From positions 1 through 29,642 of the forward strand of contig JBIOJM010000089.1 in assembly GCA_044450785.1 (NCBI GenBank): DNA of 29,642 bases. The letters run 5' to 3'. Positions 5,745 to 12,523 of this stretch are shown here, one piece after another (within the stretch, counting starts at the first letter, position 1; each line of letters opens with the position of its first letter). Below the pieces are notes generated by a model. The model made no database searches. It worked only from the letters and a program-made list of their open reading frames with translations, and had not been told where the DNA came from. Made by a program: the position numbers and the translations under genes. The DNA is from JBIOJM01 sp044450785 (GTDB taxonomy: Bacteria; Planctomycetota; Planctomycetia; Isosphaerales; Isosphaeraceae).

Positions 5745-7235
5745 ATGGCATCGTACAGAAAGCGCGGGAACGTTTGGCATTACCGATTCGTCGACGCCGA
5801 CGGAGCGAAGCGTGAGCGAAAGGGTTGTTCCGACCGCCGCGTAACCGAGGAGCTGGCGCGTGCCGCGGAATCGGAGGCCGCGAAGATCCGGTCCGGACTC
5901 GTCGATCCCAAGGCCGAAGCGTTGCGCCGGCACGATGCCCGGCCACTTACCACCCACGTCGCGGACTGGCACGCTTTCTTGCTAGCCAAGGGTTCAACCT
6001 CCCAGCACGCCAACCTGACCCGTAATCGAGCGAACCGCGCCATCGAGCTAGCTCGCGTCTGCCGAATATCGGCTTTGGCCCCCTCGAAAATCCAAGCCGC
6101 GCTGAAAGCGATCCGCGACACGGGAGTTTCACTCCGCTCGATCCATCACTACACGCGAGCGATCAAGGGTTTCTCCCGATGGCTTTGGCGGGATGGCCGC
6201 GCCGGGGAGGACACGCTCGCTCACCTGACCAGCCCCAACCCCGACTCCGACCGCCGCCATGAGCGCCGCGCTTCGAGCCCCGAGGAGCTGGCTCGGTTGC
6301 TGCATGCCGCCCAAACTGGCCCGGTGGTCCTCAAGCTAACCGGACCCGACCGGGTTGCCCTTTACCTGGTGGCCCTCGGGACGGGATTTCGCGCCAACGA
6401 ATTAAGATCGTTGACCCCCGAGGCGTTCACCCTGGATTGTTACCCGCCCACGGTCACGGTCAAGGCCGCCTACTCGAAGCGCCGCCGAGATGACACCCAA
6501 CCGATCCGCCCCGAGTTGGCCGAAGCCCTGCGGCTGTGGGTCGCTTCCAGGTCCCCTGGGAAGCCAGTCTTCGGCAAGCTGACCAAACACACCGCCGAAC
6601 TCATCCGGCACGACCTGAAAGCCGCCGGGTTGCCCTATTGCGACGCCTCAGGACGGGTGGCCGACTTCCATCACCTGCGTCACTCCTATGTGACAGCGCT
6701 GGCCATGAGCAACGCGCCGGTCAAGGTCGTCCAAACGCTCGCACGGCATTCCACCCCGATGTTGACGCTCGGAATCTACGCCCACGTCGGCTTGTTCGAT
6801 CAGTCGGCCGCCTTGGACGCTCTGCCAGACCTGAGCCCACCCAAGGCCACCACCGAACCCGAGGCCAGCGTGTTGGCTGCAACCGGCACGGACGGCCGAC
6901 CCATAAGCAAACTCCTTGCCCACCATTTGCCCACCGCAGGGGATGGGGAGCGAGGGATAGCGATGGCTTCCGACGCGACGATCAACTCGGATGCGCGAAC
7001 GCTCACGATGGAGCCGACCTCGGAAAACAAAGCGTCGGACGCATCCCGAAGGAGTCCGACGCAACCTGACGCAGCGGAGGGGGTGGGATTCGAACCCACG
7101 GATGGCTTGCACCATCTACGGTTTTCAAGACCGTCCCAATCGACCACTCTGGCACCCCTCCGTCGGAAGCGACGCGTGAGGCGAGGACGCGGACGTCAAG
7201 CCCCCGCGGCCACCACGCCGGACCTGGGCTGTTGA
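5745..7235 (+). CDS. Tyrosine recombinase (integrase) of the tRNA-Ser island
   Basis: Catalyses site-specific integration and excision. From the ATG at 5745 (AAAGGA about 10 bases upstream) it is 496 aa; a TTG at 5739 overlapping the previous stop is a weaker alternative. It has an N-terminal SAM-like core-binding region (about 65-150) and a C-terminal catalytic domain with R216 (GTGFRANELRSL), probable K245, H309/R312 (HHLRHS), H335 (LARHS) and the nucleophile Y345 (GIYAHV). All expected active-site residues are present. After about residue 360 the sequence loses domain character. Codons about 444-472 are the antisense of the tRNA-Ser gene, giving the familiar GVGFEPTDG translation, so the last part of this frame is probably host DNA joined at the attachment site. 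The functional protein may effectively end near residue 360-440. Confidence 0.9.
   Translation: MASYRKRGNVWHYRFVDADGAKRERKGCSDRRVTEELARAAESEAAKIRSGLVDPKAEALRRHDARPLTTHVADWHAFLLAKGSTSQHANLTRNRANRAIELARVCRISALAPSKIQAALKAIRDTGVSLRSIHHYTRAIKGFSRWLWRDGRAGEDTLAHLTSPNPDSDRRHERRASSPEELARLLHAAQTGPVVLKLTGPDRVALYLVALGTGFRANELRSLTPEAFTLDCYPPTVTVKAAYSKRRRDDTQPIRPELAEALRLWVASRSPGKPVFGKLTKHTAELIRHDLKAAGLPYCDASGRVADFHHLRHSYVTALAMSNAPVKVVQTLARHSTPMLTLGIYAHVGLFDQSAALDALPDLSPPKATTEPEASVLAATGTDGRPISKLLAHHLPTAGDGERGIAMASDATINSDARTLTMEPTSENKASDASRRSPTQPDAAEGVGFEPTDGLHHLRFSRPSQSTTLAPLRRKRRVRRGRGRQAPAATTPDLGC
7075..7161 (-). tRNA. tRNA-Ser (anticodon UGA)
   Basis: On the minus strand the 7-bp acceptor stem GGAGGGG/CCCCTCC, anticodon arm ACGGT-CTTGAAA-ACCGT with anticodon TGA, a long variable arm (GATGG...CCATC) and a T arm GTGGG-TTCGAAT-CCCAC are all visible. 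The discriminator is G and no CCA is encoded. Length is 87 nt, normal for a class II serine tRNA. Its 3' end points at the integrase gene, the usual layout for an element integrated at a tRNA 3' end. Confidence 0.95.
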
Positions 7236-7289
7236 AGAGTTGGTCTTGAACGAGCTGCCCGTTCATCCCGATCTCGCCGCGCCGTTTTT

Positions 7290-7470
7290 CCCCCCTTGCG
7301 AAGGGGGGGTCAGGGGGGGTGGTCCTGGCACGACCAGTCACACAGTTAAAGAACTCGTTCATGACCTCTCACCTTAGTCCTTCTGCATCCCTCTCGCGAG
7401 GCGGGACGTGTCGTTTTCTATTTCCAAGGCCCCCGCCGCACCCCCCTGGCCCCCCCTTCGCAAGGGGGGG
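7290..7470. repeat. Pair of inverted REP-like elements (REPIN-like)
   Basis: CCCCCCTT-GCG-AAGGGGGG at 7290-7308, followed by a second G-run (CAGGGGGGG), is repeated in the opposite orientation at about 7440-7469 as CCCCCCTT-CGC-AAGGGGGG preceded by CCCCCCTGG. The two copies enclose about 130 bases without a gene. The stretch 7236-7581 holds no convincing coding sequence besides these. A REP doublet of this form is usually mobilised in trans; a transcription end between convergent genes is another possible role. Confidence 0.6.
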
Positions 7471-7581
7471 AAAGCGATCGGTCGCTCGCGCCGTCGGTCG
7501 CTCGCGCGCAACAAAAACACGCGTCTCGAAACCGTCCCTCCAGTACGGTCAACACCAACTTTTCATCACCCCAACGCGGCT

Positions 7582-7980
7582 CTACTGGCCGCTGACCTCG
7601 TCGAGGATCTCGTCGGCGACGAAGATCGGCACATCGACCGTCACGGCCAGCGCGATCGCATCGCTGGGCCGCGAGTCGACCTCGACGAGCTCGCCCTCGT
7701 GCCGGATCCGGAGCTTGGCGAAATACGTGTGCTCGCGCAGCTCGTTGATGTAGATATCCTGCAAATCGCCGCCGAGCAAATCGATCGTGCTGGCCAAGAG
7801 GTCGTGAGTCAGCGGACGCGGCGTCGCCAGGTTCCGCACGCGACGGTCGATGCTCGAGACCTCGAAAAAGCCGATGACGATCGGGAACATCCGATCGCCC
7901 TCCACCTCTTTCAAAAAGATGATATGCGAGTCGCTCGTCTCGTTGATGATGATCCGCGTGAGCTCCATCTGAACCGCCAC
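7582..7980 (-). CDS. Bifunctional nuclease family protein (DUF151)
   Basis: A 132-aa protein matching the DUF151 (BFN) family in length and sequence. It has the opening MELTRIIINE, the core IVIGFFEVSSIDR and the closing VDSRPSDAIALAVTVDVPIFV, with its highly conserved SRPSDAIALA block. Family members have been described as RNases/DNases or regulators, but activity varies, so the function here is uncertain. The GTG start at 7980 is preceded by AGAGGTGAT at good spacing. A clear promoter lies about 100 bases upstream, after the valS stop. The predicted leader (about 8077-7981) contains short pairing segments (GACTC/GAGTC and CCGAA/TTCGG) that may fold. Confidence 0.88.
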   Translation of the reverse strand: MAVQMELTRIIINETSDSHIIFLKEVEGDRMFPIVIGFFEVSSIDRRVRNLATPRPLTHDLLASTIDLLGGDLQDIYINELREHTYFAKLRIRHEGELVEVDSRPSDAIALAVTVDVPIFVADEILDEVSGQ

Positions 7981-8083
7981 GGCACTATCACCTCTTCCAA
8001 CGGGGAGCGGGAGGATGGGTCAATCTGACTCTTCGAACGCCGAAACACCCCTCCAGGGCTTCGGAGTCGAGTGGATGTTTTCG

Positions 8084-8112
8084 ATCATAGAGGACTGGCC
8101 GCGACCCGTCAA
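8084..8112 (-). promoter_or_regulatory. Sigma70-type promoter for the DUF151 gene
   Basis: On the minus strand TTGACG (8112-8107), exactly 17 bases, then TATGAT (8089-8084). Both boxes match consensus at five of six positions. Transcription would start near 8077 and give a leader of about 97 bases. The gene therefore need not rely on read-through from valS. Confidence 0.7.
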
Positions 8113-8138
8113 CGCACCCGGCACCGAGCCGGCGGCCG

Positions 8139-10946
8139 TCAGCCGGGATTCAAGAGGCGGAAGACGGCGTCGCGCTGCTGGACGAGCTCGGCGAGCTTGA
8201 CGCGCGTTTGCTCGACGACCTCGCCGGGTGCCCGCGCCACGAACGACTCGTTGCCGAGCTTGGTCTCGAGCGAGCCGATCTGCCGTTCGAGGTCGGCCAG
8301 AGTCTTGCGCTGCTTGGCCCGCTCGACTTCGTGATCGATCAGTCCCTCGAGGGGAAGGATGATCTCGACTTCGGGCAGGACCGCAACGGCACAGTCGGCC
8401 GGGCGCTCTATATCCGGGACGATGGTCACCGACGCGGCCGGCAAGAGGCTCTTCAGGAACGGCTCGCCTTGTTTGAGCCACGCGGCGGCGGTCCCGCGAG
8501 CGACCAGGATCGGCGCGATCCGTGCGTCCTTGGGGACGTTGCGCTCGGCCTTCAAGTTGCGGATCGCCGTGATCGCCTCGCACCACTGTTCGACGATCCG
8601 GCGGGCCGTTTCGTCCGGACAACCCAGTGGCCGGGGCCAGGCCGCGATGCAAACGCTTTCCTGGGCGCGGTTCGGTTCGGGAAGTCCGCGTACCGGCGCC
8701 CGCCCATTCAACCGTTGCCAGACCTGTTCGGTCACGAATGGCATGAACGGATGCAGCAGCCGGCAGAGCACATCCAGCAGTGTGGCCAGCACGCGCTGCG
8801 CTATCGGACGGGCTTCCCGATCGCGGAGCCGGCCTTTGATGAACTCGATGTACCAGTCGCAAAAGTCGCCCCAGGTGAAGTCGCGCAGTCGCCGCGACGC
8901 CTCGGCGAACTGGAAGTGTTCCAGGTCGGACGTCACCCCCTCGATCGCGTGGTCCAGCCGGTCCAGGATCCAGCGATCCTCGATGGGGAGTGACTTCGGG
9001 TCAATGGCGGCCGGCTGGTAACCCTCCAGGTTCATCAACGTCAACCGCGCGGCGTTCCAGAACTTGTTGGCGAAGTTGCGCCCCTGCTCGAACCGATCAG
9101 ACGTGTTGACGACCCTGCCGTCGGGGAGCTTGAGCGGCTCGACCGGTATCCGCAGGTCCTGCGTCTCCGTGGCGCCGGCGGCCAGGGTGTAGCGCAAGGC
9201 GTCGGCGCCGTAGATCTCGATGATGTCGACCGGGTCGACGCCGTTTCCGAGCGACTTGGACATCCGCCGCCCCTGCCCATCCTGGATGACGGGGTGGATA
9301 TAAACATCGCGGAACGGCACGTCACCGCGGTTGAACAGGCCGAAGATCACCATCCGCGCGACCCAGAGCGTGATGATGTCGCGGGCCGTCGAGAGCACGC
9401 TGGTCGGATAGTACTTCGCCAGCTCGGGAGTGTCGTCCGGCCAGCCCAGGGTCGAGTGGGGCCACAGGGCCGAGCTGAACCATGTATCGAGCACGTCGGG
9501 GTCTTGAACCAACGTGTGGCCGGCGCCCAGCTCGTCTCCCCGGAGGTCCGACTCGGCGCAGACCAGCCAATCTCCCGCTTCCGCCCGGCACCAGGTCACG
9601 TCGTCGCGGTCGTCGAAGGCCCGCTTCAGATCGAGCTCGGCGCACGTCTCGCAGTGCCAGATGGGAATCCGGTGCCCCCACCAGAGCTGGCGGCTGATGC
9701 ACCAGTCGCGCTTCTCACCCAGCCAGTCCAGATAGCTCTTCGCGTATCGCTCGGGATGAATCTTGACCCGGCCCGAAGTCACGGCGTCCATCGCCTGCTG
9801 GGCGAAGCCGGCGGGTTCGCCCGGCTCTTCCCCCATGCGGACGAACCACTGGTCCGAGAGATAAGGCTCGATCGGCGTCCTGCTCCGGTCGGAGTGGTTG
9901 AGGCGGACGAGGTACGAGTCGACCCTCTCGAGCAGGTCGAGCGCCTTCAGGTCCTCGACGACCCGCTTCCGCACGACCAGCCGATCGAGCCCGGCGTACT
10001 TGCCCGCATTCTCGTTGTAGGTGCCGTCCGGGTTGAGGAGGTTGATCATCGGCAATCCGTTCCGCAGGCCGGCCTGGTAATCGTTCGGGTCGTGCCCGGG
10101 CGTGACCTTGACGACTCCGGTGCCGAACGCCGGGTCGACCAGGAGTCCGTCGGCGATGATGGGGATCCGGCGGCCGGTCAGGGGCAAGTCCACGTGCTCG
10201 CCGATCAAATGTCGGTACCGCGCGTCGACGGGATGAACGGCCACGGCCGTGTCGCCCAGCATGGTCTCGGGCCGCGTCGTGGCGATGTGGACGATCTCAC
10301 GGGTGGATGAGCCGGCGACGGGATACTTGATCGTCCACAGGTGTCCGGACACCTCCTCATAGTAGATCTCATCGTCGGCGACGGCCGTGCGGAGCTGGGT
10401 GTCCCAGTTGATCAACCGCTTGCCTCGGAAGATCTTGCCCGCCTTGAACAGGTTGAAGAACGTGCGGCGGACGGCGCGCGAACACACCTGGTCGAGGGTA
10501 AAGCGTGTCCGTTCCCAGTCACAGGAACATCCCATCAGCCGAAGCTGGCTCAAGATCCGCTTCTCGTACTCGTCCTTCCAGGTCCAGATCCGCTGGACGA
10601 GGGCTTCCCGGCCCAGGTCGTGCCGCGTCTTCTTCTCTTCCTCGAAGAGCCGCTTCTCGACGACGGCCTGGGTTGCGATGCCCGCGTGGTCCGTGCCCGG
10701 CATCCAAAGGACGTCGTCGCCCAGCATGCGCCGCCAGCGAACCAGGATGTCCTGCAAGGTGTTGTTGAGCGCATGGCCCAGGTGCAGGGCGCCCGTGACG
10801 TTCGGCGGCGGGATCACGATGCAATAGGCCGGCCGCCCGCTGGCCGGCTGGGCGTGGAAGTAACCCTTCTCGACCCAGAACTCGTAGAAGCGGCTCTGGG
10901 CGTCCTTGGGGTCGTATTGTTTGGGGAGGTCGAGTTCGCTCATCAT
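8139..10946 (-). CDS. valS: Valyl-tRNA synthetase
   Basis: Charges tRNA-Val with valine; class I synthetase with an editing domain. From the ATG at 10946 it is 935 aa, normal for bacterial ValRS. The HIGH signature is HLGH at residues 55-58 (PPNVTGALHLGHALN), and the KMSKS signature appears as RMSKS near residue 560. The CP1 editing region carries TTRPETMLGDTAVAVHP, and the C-terminus is the family's coiled-coil arm (ERQIGSLETKLGN). Frames open further upstream to 10988 are not homologous to ValRS and belong to a remnant gene. The ATG pair at 10946/10943 has no strong ribosome binding site. The gene's 5' flank is a truncated copy of an unrelated gene, so it may be transcribed from the promoter near 11900. 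Confidence 0.97.
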   Translation of the reverse strand: MMSELDLPKQYDPKDAQSRFYEFWVEKGYFHAQPASGRPAYCIVIPPPNVTGALHLGHALNNTLQDILVRWRRMLGDDVLWMPGTDHAGIATQAVVEKRLFEEEKKTRHDLGREALVQRIWTWKDEYEKRILSQLRLMGCSCDWERTRFTLDQVCSRAVRRTFFNLFKAGKIFRGKRLINWDTQLRTAVADDEIYYEEVSGHLWTIKYPVAGSSTREIVHIATTRPETMLGDTAVAVHPVDARYRHLIGEHVDLPLTGRRIPIIADGLLVDPAFGTGVVKVTPGHDPNDYQAGLRNGLPMINLLNPDGTYNENAGKYAGLDRLVVRKRVVEDLKALDLLERVDSYLVRLNHSDRSRTPIEPYLSDQWFVRMGEEPGEPAGFAQQAMDAVTSGRVKIHPERYAKSYLDWLGEKRDWCISRQLWWGHRIPIWHCETCAELDLKRAFDDRDDVTWCRAEAGDWLVCAESDLRGDELGAGHTLVQDPDVLDTWFSSALWPHSTLGWPDDTPELAKYYPTSVLSTARDIITLWVARMVIFGLFNRGDVPFRDVYIHPVIQDGQGRRMSKSLGNGVDPVDIIEIYGADALRYTLAAGATETQDLRIPVEPLKLPDGRVVNTSDRFEQGRNFANKFWNAARLTLMNLEGYQPAAIDPKSLPIEDRWILDRLDHAIEGVTSDLEHFQFAEASRRLRDFTWGDFCDWYIEFIKGRLRDREARPIAQRVLATLLDVLCRLLHPFMPFVTEQVWQRLNGRAPVRGLPEPNRAQESVCIAAWPRPLGCPDETARRIVEQWCEAITAIRNLKAERNVPKDARIAPILVARGTAAAWLKQGEPFLKSLLPAASVTIVPDIERPADCAVAVLPEVEIILPLEGLIDHEVERAKQRKTLADLERQIGSLETKLGNESFVARAPGEVVEQTRVKLAELVQQRDAVFRLLNPG

Positions 10947-11085
10947 CGATCCGAAGCAGGTTCCGGCTGGGCATCTCTCGCAGCTCATCCATCCGGTGAA
11001 GAATCGCGCTCATCCCTTCCTTCGGCAGCCGCCAGGCGACGATTTTACGCTCGACCTCGTCATCGAGCTGAACGGAGTAACTCAT
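10945..11085 (-). pseudogene. Truncated second copy (B2) of the B gene of a duplicated module
   Basis: Starts MSYSVQLDDEVERKIVAW, overlapping the end of A2 by 26 bases, and reads sensibly for 47 codons (to NLLRID). Then it runs out of frame into valS exactly at the valS start codon. B1 begins in the same way (MSYSVKLTDDMVRKLNGW). The first 47 residues suggest a small helical protein that could be of RelE/ParE type, but the catalytic part is missing. Most likely a remnant whose 3' end was lost when the valS junction formed. Confidence 0.5.
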
Positions 11086-11362
11086 CCAAGACGGCCTCCA
11101 ACGGCTGGTAGCGCCCGCTCGGTGTCGACGTCCAGAATGGCTCGACCGTCACGGAGAACCCGGCCGATTGGAGTTGAGTTTGCCAGCTCTCCCATTGAGA
11201 CTCTGTTAATTCAGCGCGTGGCGGCCTGACCCAGACCGGCCCGACGACCCGCATCCTTTTGGCATCGCGGTCGACGAAAGTGCCTGACGGAAAATCTCTG
11301 ACGCCGTAGATCCGAATGGCCCCGTTCGAGGGAAGAACCAGAAATTCCTGTGTGACGACCAT
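11060..11362 (-). CDS. Unidentified 100-aa protein, copy A2 of a tandem pair
   Basis: Paralogue of A1: both start with TQEFLVL or RQEFLVL, share a DFPxGTxxxRDAxRxRVxGP-x-x-VRPPR core and end with PLExVxDELLR. I do not recognise the family. The conserved EFLVL-IY-FP-G pattern suggests a small beta-rich domain followed by a helical, WExWxxxLxxxG-containing segment. The ATG at 11362 is preferred because a longer upstream frame (to 11482) is not similar to A1. Its 3' end overlaps the start of B2 out of frame, as A1 does with B1, so A and B form a repeated two-gene unit. That overlap is typical of coupled partner genes such as toxin-antitoxin pairs; this is inference. Confidence 0.65.
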   Translation of the reverse strand: MVVTQEFLVLPSNGAIRIYGVRDFPSGTFVDRDAKRMRVVGPVWVRPPRAELTESQWESWQTQLQSAGFSVTVEPFWTSTPSGRYQPLEAVLDELLRSAR

Positions 11363-11364
11363 CG

Positions 11365-11532
11365 TTATGTCCCCGGCTGCTCGGGTCGATTCCGCTCTCC
11401 CCCGTCCGATTCTACGATGTTGGCCCCAGGGCGGCGAGGCTGAAACCTGCGCGGCGTTCGGCGGCGGGATGACGATCGCCACCCATTAAGCTTCCGAACC
11501 ATGTCGTCCGTCAGCTTGACGGAGTAGCTCAT
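11365..11532 (-). pseudogene. Degenerate first copy (B1) of the B gene
   Basis: Opens with MSYSVKLTDDMVRKLNGW, matching B2, then after residue 18 changes to an arginine-rich, low-complexity translation and stops just before the A2 ATG. Only the first 18 residues are conserved with B2. A frameshift or internal deletion has probably removed the rest. It overlaps the end of A1 by 47 bases. Confidence 0.45.
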
Positions 11533-11839
11533 CGCGAACATCCTCGAGCGGCCGAAAGTTTCCGTATGAAAGGACGCTGTCCGAGTCAAAATGCGCTTGA
11601 GGATTGCTCCAAAATTGGCCGAGCGACACCGAACGGCCCTCGCCCTCGAGTTCCTCGCGCCACTTTTCGAATTCGCGACGGGTGAGATGGACACGGGGAG
11701 GCCGGACGCGGGACGGGCCCGCAACGCGCAACCGTCTAGCGTCGCGACCGATCGGCGTTCCGAGAGGGAAATCGCTCGGTGCGTAGATAGCGACCTCGCC
11801 GTCCGACTCGAGGACGAGGAACTCTTGCCTAACGTCCAT
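11486..11839 (-). CDS. Unidentified 117-aa protein, copy A1 of a tandem pair
   Basis: First gene of the duplicated module. The ATG at 11839 has GGGAGG about eight bases upstream. A TTG at 11872 would extend it by 11 residues that A2 lacks. The sequence RQEFLVLESDGEVAIY, then DFPLGTPIGRDARRLRVAGP and VRPPRVHLTRREFEKWREEL align with A2. A1 has an extra insertion around NPQAHFDSDSVLSYGN before the shared PLEDVRDELLR end. A good promoter lies 60 bases upstream. Function unknown; as the intact member of an A-B unit it could be an antitoxin-like partner whose B gene has decayed, but no diagnostic motif supports that. Confidence 0.68.
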   Translation of the reverse strand: MDVRQEFLVLESDGEVAIYAPSDFPLGTPIGRDARRLRVAGPSRVRPPRVHLTRREFEKWREELEGEGRSVSLGQFWSNPQAHFDSDSVLSYGNFRPLEDVRDELLRQADGRHGSEA

Positions 11840-11897
11840 CGTTCGCGCCTCCCTCACCGAAACTCCGAACAACGATCTATCCGTTCGTCATATTCGC

Positions 11898-11926
11898 ATT
11901 ATAGGGTCGTCGTGATCCTGCCTCAA
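11898..11926 (-). promoter_or_regulatory. Sigma70-type promoter upstream of A1
   Basis: Minus-strand TTGAGG (11926-11921), 17-bp spacer, perfect TATAAT (11903-11898). Predicted start near 11891, 52 bases before the A1 ATG. With no other clear promoter before valS, it may drive A1-B1-A2-B2-valS as one transcript. Confidence 0.7.
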
Positions 11927-11949
11927 CCCAGATGCACGCGCTCCCTGCT

Positions 11950-12450
11950 TCACCACACCGGCTTTTCCTTCGTGCTCGCTTGCAGCCCCTGCACGAGATA
12001 GCTCATCTGGCCGATGTGATTGTTCATATGAGCTGCGCACACCAGAAAGAGCCCCAGTCGAGTCTGGATCGGCGCCTGGGCTGCCACCGGCGTCAAGAAC
12101 GACGAGTCGTCCTGGGCTTCGAGCGTCCGCACGACCATGTCGACGGTCTCTAGGAACCGGGCCAGCAGTAGATCCGAAGCGGGGTGCGCAGGGTCGATGA
12201 ACTCGTGCTCGCGATCGCGGACGTACGCCGAGCCCGCGACGAGGGCCCCGATGTAATGATTCAGGTTGCCGGTCAGGTGCAGGATGAGGTGGCCGATGCT
12301 GTTGCCGAACGGAAACGGCTTGATCCAGAGCTGTTCGTCCGTGATGCTGCGCGCGGCCTTTTCCACGCGCGCGGCCATGTGGCGAAGATAGAGCGCGAGC
12401 TCGGCGGCGGTGGTTCGGGCCAGCTCGGACGAAGCGGCAGGCTGCATCAT
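11950..12450 (-). CDS. DinB-like four-helix-bundle protein
   Basis: A 166-aa protein of the DinB/YfiT metal-dependent superfamily. The two histidine-bearing helices are visible: GHLILHLTGNLNHYIGA near residues 53-69 and AHMNNHIGQM near residues 139-148. These histidines bind a divalent metal in the fold. Many members are thiol transferases or stress proteins, but the substrate here cannot be told. It starts at ATG 12450 (or 12447) after a GAGGAGAG ribosome binding site. It lies 73 bases downstream of cimA on the same strand, so the two may be cotranscribed; no functional link is evident. Confidence 0.85.
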   Translation of the reverse strand: MMQPAASSELARTTAAELALYLRHMAARVEKAARSITDEQLWIKPFPFGNSIGHLILHLTGNLNHYIGALVAGSAYVRDREHEFIDPAHPASDLLLARFLETVDMVVRTLEAQDDSSFLTPVAAQAPIQTRLGLFLVCAAHMNNHIGQMSYLVQGLQASTKEKPVW

Positions 12451-12523
12451 GACACTCTCCTCGTCGATCCGGAGTCGGTTCAGCTCGACCGCGGCTGCGT
12501 GCCGGGCCGTGGCACTTCAGGAA

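Noticed and set aside
1..7235. CRISPR array or defence system in the island
   Set aside because: The only clustered repeats (1840-1954) are 9-mers in both orientations without regular spacers, and no Cas, restriction or other defence protein motifs are visible.
10519..11085. 188-codon minus-strand frame as a full-length gene
   Set aside because: Only the first 47 codons resemble its paralogue; the remaining part is an out-of-frame reading of valS.
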